This document shows positions 24,553 to 33,051 of a stretch of DNA of 64,000 bases, piece after piece; positions within the stretch are counted from its first letter, which is position 1; the number at the start of each line of letters is the position of its first letter. Made by a program: the position numbers and the translations under genes. Under the pieces are notes generated by a model. That model searched no databases. It was given only the letters and a program-made list of their open reading frames with translations, and was not told where the DNA came from. The DNA comes from Stictocephala bisonia (Eukaryota > Arthropoda > Insecta > Hemiptera > Membracidae): the NCBI GenBank assembly GCA_035578905.1, contig JAQJVL010000679.1:372001-436000 (forward strand), in the 5' to 3' direction.

Positions 24553-25004
24553 GTTTGCTTAAACAAATGTTGTGTAACGTTTGTCGTTTCCGAGTTTGCA
24601 AGGGTTTACAACAAAATTAATTACTCATTAACTTGTTTGAATTATTAAATGAGACTGATACCAAACTAATCACAATAAACCAAACTGCCATCCATCCACA
24701 AGAAATTATTTTATTATTATTATTCTCGGTACAGTGACAGGTTAAAGACGACTCACTTTGCAATTTCACTCATAAAAACGTGTTCTTAAACACAAATATC
24801 ACAATAAAAAGAAAATTAATGTAAGCAAAATACCCAGGATAATTGTTTCTTAAAGAATATAACATCGTCGACACTATAAAATTAGTTTGAAAATTATTTC
24901 TAATTTATTTTAAGTTTGACAGCAAATTAAAACTCAGAGTTTTGTCATTCAGACTAGCGGGGCGAAGCCGTTCCGCCAGTACCAAAGTTATTTTATTCGG
25001 ACTC
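24553..25004 (-). repeat. Right terminal inverted repeat of the DD82E element
   Basis: Reverse-complement partner of 20903-21352. Near its outer end it carries GAAGCCGTTCCGCCAGTACC. Confidence 0.9.
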
Positions 25005-25006
25005 TA

Positions 25007-25506
25007 GCAAATATTCTATTGCTCTAAAAACTGCTCCCCAATTATTATTACGTCCACTGAAGTATTCCTTATCCACTGAGAACCCAATATCGCTGGCCTT
25101 ATCTTATCGCTTTTCCGGGAACTTACACACGGAAAGCGTATTCGGCGGTAAGTCAATTATTGGATTTACGAGTTTGTGATCGACTTTAGTAGCCAAATAA
25201 TCTGACCATAATCGTGATAAAAAAAGTAGTGGTACTGAATTAGCGGAAAGGTTTTATTATTGTTATGTGAAAACAGAAAACTGCAACTGGTTGTGCGTTT
25301 TTTTCTATATTTATTATAAGCATTTCAACATAAGTGAATACACAGAACACTAGAATATTTTTGGCACATAACATCACGCTCATGCTAAAACACTGAATAT
25401 AGGACAAAGAATTGAGTAAATAAACCATTATATAAGGTGTCAAAACAATTAACTAACATGAAAATACCCTCTAGGTTATTAATGTTTATAAGTATATAAC
25501 GTAAAC
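25007..25506. other. Spacer, no gene recognised
   Basis: AT-rich sequence between the DD82E element and the 47-bp array. A 67-residue minus-strand frame is not recognised and gives no sign of being coding. Confidence 0.4.
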
Positions 25507-25938
25507 TTAAACAATGTCCAAATGGCCAAAGAGTACTCTCTCACACCTAACATGTAAACAATGTCCAAATGGCCAAAGAGTACTCTCTCACACCTAACAT
25601 GTAAACAATGTCCTAATGGCCAAAGAGTACTCTCTCACACCTAACATGTAAACAATGTCCTAATGGCCAAAGAGTACTCTCTCACACCTAACATGTAAAC
25701 AATGTCCTAATGGCCAAAGAGTACTCTCTCACACCTAACATGTAAACAATGTCCAAATGGCCAAAGAGTACTCTCTCACACCTAACATGTAAACAATGTC
25801 CAAATGGCCAAAGAGTACTCTCTCACACCTAACATGTAAACAATGTCCAAATGGCCAAAGAGTACTCTCTCACACCTAACATGTAAACAATGTCCAACTG
25901 GCCAAAGAGTACTCTCTCACACCTAACATGTAAACAAA
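25507..25938. repeat. 47-bp tandem array, about 9 copies
   Basis: The unit is 47 bp: AAACAATGTCCAAATGGCCA followed by AAGAGTACTCTCTCACACCT and AACATGT. Copies are nearly identical; the only variation is CCAAATGG, CCTAATGG or CCAACTGG. AGAGTACTCTC within the unit is a short palindrome. Confidence 0.97.
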
Positions 25939-26187
25939 CAATCAACTGCATATATTTTTGAAAAATACATTAAAATATCGGTAGTAACATTACTTTTATT
26001 CTATAATAAATACAGTAGTTTGATTTCATTTTTCTAGATATTTGATAATATTTACATATATAAGAAATATAATAGTAACCTCTGTAAATTAATATTAAAT
26101 ATTAAAGACATAAATTGGGTGTATTAGTACAAACATGGAATTAGACAGTTTTATATTACTTTCGATGCGGATAAATGGTGAACTGTA

Positions 26188-26560
26188 AATTCAAATTCAA
26201 ATTCAAAATCATTTATTATTTCTTAAATTTATTTTTACATTGCAGTGTCTTTTTTAATCTCTCTAGCATATAGCTATTTGAGAGATCAACTAATTTTATC
26301 ATAATAAAATATCTTTAATATATAGGTAATCTTAAAATAAATAACAAACGAAATAAAAATAAATAAACAAATCAATAAGCACCAAGGAAACATAGTTAAA
26401 GGAAATCGAATAACATTTGTTATTTACTATAAATACCAATTTTTTTCAAAATGTAATTTTTTAATATCAGTAGTCCTAATGTTAATTTTATTTTGGAATT
26501 CATATCGATTGATTGTTTAAGACTTCCTCCCGGATCACGACTTGCATTCCTAACTACATA
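26188..26560 (-). mobile_element. Truncated LINE 3' end (minus strand)
   Basis: The block begins with an (AAATTC)n tail in the same orientation as the tail of the complete LINE at 28131. It then shows CATTTATT- and TTTATT-rich sequence typical of the 3' untranslated region. Weak similarity to a LINE C-terminus can be read further in on the minus strand. No reverse transcriptase block remains, so the assignment rests on the tail and orientation. Confidence 0.45.
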
Positions 26561-26584
26561 TAAGCCTCAAAGCACTAAACACTA

Positions 26585-27045
26585 ACACAATGGAAACAAA
26601 TAAATAATCAATATACATAACTATATAATATAAATATACAATAAATCGGCAGTAAATAAGTAATATTAAATACTATATAGACTATGAACAATTCAACAAA
26701 CATATAAATAAAAACAAAAACAAATGAAATCAATTATGTGCATGTAACATATGTATAATCCAAATAAATAACGATACAAATAACAACAAATAAAATCTAA
26801 CAGCAATAAACACAATGGAATAATAAATAAATAAATAATATACATAACTATATAAAACAAATATACTATAAATCGGCAACAAATAAACAATATTAAATAC
26901 TATATAGACTATGAACAATTCAATTAACAAAAACAAAAAACAAATGGAAACAACGATATGCATGTAACATATGTAGGGGGCCTATTATACAAAGAAATAA
27001 CGATACAAATAACAACAAATAAAATCTAAAAGTAATAAGAAACAT
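26585..27045. repeat. Tandem duplication of a ~230-bp segment
   Basis: Two adjacent copies start near 26587 and 26813 (ACACAATGGAA). Shared landmarks in order are ATACATAACTATATAA, AAATCGGCA, AATACTATATAGACTATGAA, GCATGTAACATATGTA and AACGATACAAATAACAAC. Copies differ by small indels in A-rich runs. Minus-strand Tyr/Ile/Phe-rich frames here are low-complexity artefacts. Confidence 0.85.
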
Positions 27046-27155
27046 AATATTCTAACTATAAACTTATGTGCTAATAAATGACAGTGAAAATTAGTCTCAC
27101 TGTTGTTCACTAACAACCCTATTTATAGTAGTTGCAAAGAATGCACTCAGATATT

Positions 27156-27163
27156 GAGCCAAA
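27156..27163 (+). repeat. 8-bp target-site duplication (left) of 552-bp MITE
   Basis: GAGCCAAA, repeated at 27716-27723. Confidence 0.75.
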
Positions 27164-27715
27164 GGGAGTTCATCAACCCGGCACCAAGCTTTATATGTTA
27201 TAAAAAACACGTCAACCCGGCACTGGACCTTTCACTGGCCGCCATGACAGTATGTCAACCCGGCATCAGCCACCCCTCTTACCCATTCCACCTACACTAC
27301 CCCCTCCCAACCCCTCCTTTCTCTTTCCCCTCCCCTAATCACCTCCCCTTTTCGTAAGGTGCCGTAGGTTCGCGCTGTCCATGTCCGGGGACCGAGCTTT
27401 ACTAAACGAAGGTGTGTGATGGTTTTAAAATGAATGGGGGTGAGCTTTGTAAAATGAAGGCAACGCTTTGTTCAATAGGTTAGGTTAGGTTAGGTTAGGT
27501 TAGGTTAGGTTAGGTTAAAGGAGTTAGGGCGATGAGATGCCTAGGGTTCGAGGGAGGGAAAGAAGAGAATGAGGGGCGTATGTTTGGTGTTGTGGAGGGG
27601 GAACCCAGCTCCCCTACCTTCAAACTGTCTCGGTGCCGGGTTAAGTTGTGACATTAGTAACGCCTGATTAACCTTAGAGCGGTGGTCAGATTTGGTGCCG
27701 GGTAGACGTGCCGCC
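27164..27715. mobile_element. 552-bp MITE-like element with an internal telomeric tract
   Basis: The first 22 bases (GGGAGTTCATC then AACCCGGCACC) align without gaps to the reverse complement of the last 22 (GGCGGCACGTC then TACCCGGCACC), with 15-16 matches and a perfect ACCCGGCACC core. GAGCCAAA flanks both ends. Further ACCCGGCA motifs occur in direct orientation near the left end and inverted near the right. A run of about eight TTAGG units lies at 27476-27517. The element is much GC-richer than its surroundings. The superfamily is not assigned; an 8-bp duplication fits hAT, P or Merlin. An 84-residue frame inside is not convincing. Confidence 0.78.
27476..27517 (+). repeat. Interstitial telomeric repeat (TTAGG)n, about 8 units
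   Basis: Eight perfect head-to-tail TAGGT units inside the 552-bp element. Confidence 0.95.
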
Positions 27716-27723
27716 GAGCCAAA
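27716..27723 (+). repeat. 8-bp target-site duplication (right) of 552-bp MITE
   Basis: GAGCCAAA, matching 27156-27163. Confidence 0.75.
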
Positions 27724-28052
27724 CAGGTATGGCATTCTTTGTTCCCGTGTTCAGCAGCAAGACCCGGCTGGTAGGAACCAGTTTAATACCGGCTCCCGTC
27801 AAAACTCTGTCAGTATTACTGTTGATTTACACATTATATCACATACGTTTCCCAGTGTGCTTAATTAACTCAACCGTGCTTATATATCTCTTTGTAGTTT
27901 TGTCTTATTTATCTATGCATAGTTCGATTTTGAAAATAGCCAATATAATAAACGAAGAGATAATTTTTTTTTCATTTATTTATTTATTTATTTTTTATTT
28001 TTTTTTCTGTTTACAAACGTGATAAGGTGGATATAATATAAAATATAATCAC

Positions 28053-28062
28053 TAATAATAAC

Positions 28063-28096
<34 letters not shown>
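28053..28096. repeat. (AAT)n microsatellite
   Basis: About 14 AAT units, with one AAC interruption, just outside the 3' end of the complete LINE. Confidence 0.95.
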
Positions 28097-28342
28097 GGGC
28101 TTGAAAAGCACGCAATTAAGTTTTAAATGTAAATTCAAATTCAAATTTCTTTATTGTCCAGAAAACAATACATTTACATGAAGTAAAGTCTGTTATAGAC
28201 ATTGTCAGATTGGTTTATGAACTAATACTATAAGCTTACATTAATAACAAGAAGATTGACTGAGAACATGAATAAACAATTCATTGGATTAGAGATAACT
28301 ATGTTAAAGGTACTTAAAGCTAAGAACATAAAGATTTGTTTC

Positions 28343-31300
28343 TTAAAAATTATGGTCATAATATTCTTCAATGGTGTAAAAACAGTTTTTTATCAACAAC
28401 CTTTTAATGACAATCATAAATTTATTTATTTCTAACATTCTTACTGAAAATGGTAACTTATTGTATAGTTTAATTGAAGAATGTTTGAAGCTTTTTAAAG
28501 TTTTAGAGTAATGACAGAATTCTTTTCTTACATTGTTTACATTTCTAGTGTTGTGGCTATGTACATCAGAGTTCAGGAGAAACTTACACAAATTTTTCTT
28601 AACGTATATGAGACATTGAAATATGTATATGCAAGTGAAGGACATGACATTAAGCCTAATAAATAAATCTTTACAATGACTCCTAGCTGGTGCTTTACAA
28701 ATAAGCCTAAACGCCTGTTTTTGAGCAATAAAAACATTATTTGAAAGGTAATTGTTACCCCAAAGAATTGTACCATAGGTAAGATGTGAGTGGATGTACC
28801 CAAAATAAACTGAGAGCAATACATTCTCATTTACAGTTGATTGCAGCTTCCTAATCATAAAGATGCCTCTTGAAATTTTGAGAAGTATATAATTAATATG
28901 AGCATCCCAACTCAGATTATTCTGCAGTAGTATACCTAAGAATTTAACAGGTTGAGTGGAGCAGTTGGTTACAGAGTTTCCATAAGATATTGCTAATTCC
29001 TGAGTTTTCTCTAAGTTTATGGATAAGCTGTTTGAATTACACCAATCATACAAGACATCAACTCTATATAAAGTATTAGTATCCACATTATTAAGACTTG
29101 AACAAGCACTTATACAAATATCATCAGCATAAATATAACAGTTTATAGACTTTGATATGCCTACTATGCTTTCTGGAAGGTCATTTATATACAGGATGAA
29201 CAGAAGTGGCCCCAGAATAGATCCTTGGGGAACACCATAGTTTACAGGTAAAATCTTTGAGTAAGAATTATTGAAAAAGACTGTTTGGGTTCTGTTGGAC
29301 AAGTATGATTTAATTGGTTTAGCAGCGATTTCCGAGAAACCGACTGTTTTAAATTTAAGTAAAAAGGTTTTGTGGCACACTGTGTCAAAGGCTTTTGACA
29401 TATCAAAGAATTTAGCCCCAATAGAAAGCTTGTCTTCTTTTGCTTCAAGACAGTCTTGAATAAATTTCATGACTGCATCACAGGTTGATAAATTCTTTCT
29501 AAATCCAAATTGGCTTTTTGATAGCAGCTGATTAGTTTCAAGATATTTCATAATTTGGACACCCATTAGTTTTTCAAAAACTTTGGATAGTGTTGGAACT
29601 ATAGAAATTGGTCTATAATTACTTGGGAGGTTTTTATTACTCTTTTTGTGAATAGGAATTACTTTAGATACCTTTAATTTCTCAGGAAAATATCCTTCAT
29701 TAAAGCAACAGTTGATAATGTGACAGAGCACTTCTGAAATATTCCAACTACTCAGTTTTATAATCTCAGAGGTAATACCATATATGTCTGAGGATTTACT
29801 ATTAGTGAGAGATTGAATCACAGAATGTACCTCTTCAACAGACACATGTTGAAAATCAAAGAGGCAAGGCCCATCACTCAAAATATTATAATATGCCTCT
29901 TTTAAATACAAGCTGGGGGAATTTCTACTACAGGGAATACTATTTACAACATTATCCACACTATTTACAAAGAAATCATTAAAACTATTGGCACTAAGTA
30001 TAGTATTAACATCTTTTTCCTTGCGACTAGTTGGTAAATTGTCATTTATTATTTTCCAAATTTGTTTTGGCTTATTTATGGCAGATGCCACTAAGTTGTT
30101 GTTATATTCTAGCTTAGCTTTATTAATTTCTTTCCTGTACAGGTATTTTAATTCCTTATACTCATTTCTAACAATTTCAGACTCAGAGTGCTTTGTCAGA
30201 AAATGAAATTTGACACATTGATCCTTAAGCTTTTGTAACTGTGGTGTGTACCATTTATTGACAACAGAGCTTGATTTATTACAATTGATTCTTTTTTTAT
30301 TCAATGGGAAACCACAATCGACAGCCCAGATAAATAGTTGGAAAAATGTATTGAATTGATTCTCTGCTGATTTGTTCTTATAAATTTCAAACCAATCAAT
30401 TTCTTTCAAGCAATTGAAGAATAGAGGGGTACTACAGCTATTTATACTTCGTTTCGTAACCTGTGTATATTGCTTTACTTTGTAAGTAGATTCAAAAGAA
30501 GCTTTCACATGAAAAATTATACTATAGTGATCTGAAAAAAATGTGTCAATAATCTCTATATAATAGTGTGAAGGGTGAAGTGTAGTAACAACATTATCTA
30601 TACAGGAGCCTACACCATTAATACCGGGCCTTGTAATGAAATTTTTTAGCATTATATTCATACCGAAACCTTTAATGGAATTGCAAAGCTTGACAGTATC
30701 AGAATCAGACAGATTAAAATCTACATTAAAATCTGCCATGATTATAGTGTCCATTTTCAATGAATACAGTAAGTTCAACAAGACATTAAACCTTTCAATA
30801 AATTTTGTTTTGTTTTCAAAAACTGGGTTTCTGTAAATACAAATGACAATAGTTTTCATTAATTCTACAAAACAAGCTGAAATCTCAAAGAATTCTTCCA
30901 CTGCTAAATTAGTAATGGCAGGCATTGGTTGAAAAGAGAGGTTGGATTTAATGAATATTACAGATCCACCGCGCCTTTTCGATTTACGGCAGTAGTAAGA
31001 AGCTACTGTATAGTTTGGAATGCAAGATAGAATTAGGCTATCTGGGCTCAGCCAATGCTCTGCTAGACCAATGACATCTAAATTTTTTTCAGTGGCCACA
31101 ATATTCAACATGTCACATTTGTCAAGAAGTCCTTGAATATTAAGAAACATAAAGTGACTTAGGTTTCGGTAAGGTTTTGATTGATAAAAACCACTTGGAA
31201 GACAAGCTTTGCTATAATTTGTATTAGGCCTATGTTGATTAAAGTTTTCTGTTGAGATTACAATAGGCCTACTCATAACCGACACTTTTGTGTCAGCCAC
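28343..31300 (-). CDS. LINE ORF2 protein: AP endonuclease and reverse transcriptase, 985 aa
   Basis: An uninterrupted 985-residue frame. The endonuclease covers about residues 50-265: FLNIQGL (Asn 54), AEHW (Glu 81), YRNP, MADFN (Asp 190) and SDHYS (Asp 257, His 258). A lysine-rich linker with KWYTPQL follows at about 349-430. The reverse transcriptase covers about 480-800: NYRPISI (561), QFGFRK, FFDMSKAFDTV (motif A, Asp 633), GVPQGSILGPLLF (689-701), and YADD at 724-727 with both catalytic aspartates. A C-terminal region ends in EEYYDHNF. It would nick genomic DNA and copy its own RNA at the nick. The start Met lies 14 bp downstream of the ORF1 stop, so reinitiation or an upstream start is possible. 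All catalytic residues I can identify are kept, so the protein could be functional. Confidence 0.95.
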   Translation of the reverse strand: MADTKVSVMSRPIVISTENFNQHRPNTNYSKACLPSGFYQSKPYRNLSHFMFLNIQGLLDKCDMLNIVATEKNLDVIGLAEHWLSPDSLILSCIPNYTVASYYCRKSKRRGGSVIFIKSNLSFQPMPAITNLAVEEFFEISACFVELMKTIVICIYRNPVFENKTKFIERFNVLLNLLYSLKMDTIIMADFNVDFNLSDSDTVKLCNSIKGFGMNIMLKNFITRPGINGVGSCIDNVVTTLHPSHYYIEIIDTFFSDHYSIIFHVKASFESTYKVKQYTQVTKRSINSCSTPLFFNCLKEIDWFEIYKNKSAENQFNTFFQLFIWAVDCGFPLNKKRINCNKSSSVVNKWYTPQLQKLKDQCVKFHFLTKHSESEIVRNEYKELKYLYRKEINKAKLEYNNNLVASAINKPKQIWKIINDNLPTSRKEKDVNTILSANSFNDFFVNSVDNVVNSIPCSRNSPSLYLKEAYYNILSDGPCLFDFQHVSVEEVHSVIQSLTNSKSSDIYGITSEIIKLSSWNISEVLCHIINCCFNEGYFPEKLKVSKVIPIHKKSNKNLPSNYRPISIVPTLSKVFEKLMGVQIMKYLETNQLLSKSQFGFRKNLSTCDAVMKFIQDCLEAKEDKLSIGAKFFDMSKAFDTVCHKTFLLKFKTVGFSEIAAKPIKSYLSNRTQTVFFNNSYSKILPVNYGVPQGSILGPLLFILYINDLPESIVGISKSINCYIYADDICISACSSLNNVDTNTLYRVDVLYDWCNSNSLSINLEKTQELAISYGNSVTNCSTQPVKFLGILLQNNLSWDAHINYILLKISRGIFMIRKLQSTVNENVLLSVYFGYIHSHLTYGTILWGNNYLSNNVFIAQKQAFRLICKAPARSHCKDLFIRLNVMSFTCIYIFQCLIYVKKNLCKFLLNSDVHSHNTRNVNNVRKEFCHYSKTLKSFKHSSIKLYNKLPFSVRMLEINKFMIVIKRLLIKNCFYTIEEYYDHNF

Positions 31301-31314
31301 ATCTGAAGACCTAT

Positions 31315-32322
31315 CTACTGACCTAAAAAAATTCTATCAGTAAGAGGAATAGAATCAGTTTGAGTTTTACTAGCTAAGATACTATTTATACATTCAACAA
31401 TCTTGTCACCAACATATTGTTTACCAAGCCTACCTAAGTGAAACCCATGATTTGTGTGAAATCTTGAACCTAAATTACTTATATCTATGTATGCACAAGT
31501 TTTGAAATATTTACAGATTTTTTAAATTTCATCGTTAGTCCTCTTGATTTCAACGTTGACACAGGACCAGTGAGGTAGGTCATAGCGGTGCGGGATTGAG
31601 AAGACAGTTGAGTTGGTTGATTGAAGTTCAGGTAGCTTCCTTCGTAGATTCGACAGTACATCCTTAGCAGCATTGAGGGCAATATCATTAGTTCCACCCA
31701 TTATCACAACTAGGTCGTCTTGTCCAAATTTCTCAGTTGAAAAAGGTAATATGTCCTTAAACCTGGCATTGGGTTTGACGAAAGAAGTGATTTTACATTT
31801 TCTATCCATATTTCCGATTTGTTGCAGAACATGTCTCCCCTGACTGTCAGAATATAAGTGTACATACATAGAAGAGTTTTTTGGCTGGTTAGAAGTATTA
31901 ATTTTTGGCCTCGTAGGAGCTATGTTAGGTTTGTTTAACTTAGGCCTATTTGCAGCCATACCTACACTAGAAACTGAGACAGGACTATCCTCCATGAGCC
32001 GTGATAGGAGCTCAAATCTATTCATAAGAGGTGGAAAGTTCTTTTCATTGAGCCCTAAAGAAGAAGGAGTATCCTTTTGGCTAATACCAGGCCTACGTTT
32101 ATCCGGGACATATTCCCATTTTCTGGGGTTGTCTTCAGACGTAACATCACGGTAATTTATCGGAGATGACGTTTCTTGTAGTTTTAGTCTATCATTTTCC
32201 ACTTTTAAAGATTCTAAGTCACGTTGTAAGATAGAGATGACTTCAAGAAGATTTTCTACATTGTTATTAGGCGTACTTACTGGATCAGAGTTCTTCGCTG
32301 TTGTTGTCAAGGTTCTGTACAT
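31315..32322 (-). pseudogene. LINE ORF1 protein with SGNH/esterase-like domain, one in-frame stop
   Basis: The frame from the ATG at 32322 runs 335 codons to a TAG at 31315-31317, broken only by a TAA at 31522-31524 (codon 267). Residues 22-50 are a predicted coiled coil (NNVENLLEVISILQRDLESL and on). A proline-rich, basic spacer follows. From about residue 153 an SGNH-hydrolase-like fold is suggested by HLYSDSQGRH (Ser 160, block I) and VVIMGGTND (block III). The last block, FHTNHGFHLGRLGKQ, which would supply the catalytic His, lies after the premature stop. CR1/L2-type LINEs often encode such an esterase ORF1p that binds RNA and membranes; the function here is inferred. The stop removes the His, so this copy's ORF1p is probably defective. 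Confidence 0.85.
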
Positions 32323-32340
32323 AATTTATCACTAAGTGGA

Positions 32341-32755
32341 GTACATTAAAAATTTCAAATGTACAGATTGTACAATGCTCAAATTTATGTTTGGTACCAC
32401 TGTACATGGGTGGTAGGGTGGGTCAATACCCCAGTGCTTGTGAGAGTGGGCGAATGGGTTAACTGTATGTAGATGATTGGGTGAACAGGTGAATCAATTT
32501 CACTGTACATGTACGGGTGGGTGGATGGGTGACTGACTACCGGTACTGACTGTACATGTATGAGTGTGCGGGTGCTACAATACCATTGTTCTTCTATGGG
32601 AGGAAGAATGGGTCACTACTGTGCATGTACGGGTGGATAGTACATTTATATAGAATACTACATTAAATGCTCATTAATCACTTAATTTCATGTTTTTGAA
32701 GCCACGCTGTTAATACTGATTTTAATTACAGTTCAATGTAACATGAAAGTTATCT
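32341..32755. other. GGGTGG-rich degenerate repeat, possible LINE 5' region
   Basis: A loosely repetitive stretch in which TGTACATG(T)ACGGGTGG and GGTGGATGGGTGA motifs recur at irregular spacing up to about 32640, followed by AT-rich sequence. It lies directly 5' of ORF1 and may be the LINE 5' untranslated region or an independent minisatellite. Confidence 0.4.
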
Positions 32756-32761
32756 CCCCGG

Positions 32762-32998
32762 GAAGGGGGGGGAGAGCCAGTAGTCTAGGACGTCAGGACT
32801 GTGAGCCTGAGCAGAGATAGCTCAGGTTCGAATCCTGGCCTTGGCTCAAAGATTGTATCAGTAATATTCACCTTGTACTGGACTGGCTTTTCCCCAAGTC
32901 CATCTGAATAAGTTCTCCACACAGATCAATAGTCTATGGGGAATGGGTAGAGTAAGGAGAAAGATCAAAAAAGAGTTCGGCCTCTTCTTTCATAAAAA
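32762..32998 (+). mobile_element. tRNA-derived SINE
   Basis: A tRNA-like head begins near 32771 (GAGCCAG), whose seven bases pair with TTGGCTC at the end of the head. The head contains an A-box-like TAGTCTAGGACG and a perfect B box GGTTCGAATCC, i.e. an internal RNA polymerase III promoter. CTGAGC-AGAGATA-GCTCAG can form a hairpin, but the cloverleaf is not that of a working tRNA. A ~150-bp unrelated body follows, ending in an A-rich tail near 32992. Clear target duplications were not seen. Confidence 0.65.
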
Positions 32999-33051
32999 AA
33001 TTTAGAAAACGTAAAACACTTCTAGCTTAGTTACGAAGTGCAAACTTTTCA

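Larger units (their letters stand above)
20903..25004 (-). mobile_element. IS630/Tc1/mariner-type transposon with DD82E transposase, 4.1 kb, inactive
   Basis: Long terminal inverted repeats of about 450 bp (20903-21352 and 24553-25004) are alignable over their whole length, with outer ends AGTCCGAATAAAATAACTTT on both sides. The dinucleotide TA flanks each end (20901-20902 and 25005-25006), the target duplication expected of this superfamily. A single degenerate transposase frame lies on the minus strand in the middle. A 261-bp MITE is inserted on the 5' side of the transposase. The element is old enough to have three nonsense mutations and moderate TIR divergence, but no frameshift in the transposase body. 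Confidence 0.92.
28131..32340 (-). mobile_element. Nearly complete CR1-type LINE
   Basis: On the minus strand this element shows, in order, ORF1 with a coiled coil and an esterase-like domain, ORF2 with endonuclease and reverse transcriptase, a ~210-bp 3' region and a 3' (TTTGAA)n-type tail at 28131-28146. Absence of poly(A), a short oligonucleotide tail and an esterase-type ORF1 are features of the CR1/L2/Jockey group, with CR1 the best guess. The 5' end is not defined: ORF1 starts at 32322 and the sequence upstream is a degenerate GGGTGG-rich stretch that could be the 5' untranslated region. Only one nonsense mutation was found in ORF1, so this is a fairly young copy. Confidence 0.92.

Noticed and set aside
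26693..26963. Tyr/Ile/Phe-rich minus-strand frames as membrane proteins
   Set aside because: They come from A-rich low-complexity sequence within a tandem duplication.
32771..32845. Functional tRNA gene
   Set aside because: The B box and acceptor pairing are good, but the anticodon arm overlaps the T arm and position 33 is not T, so a SINE head fits better.
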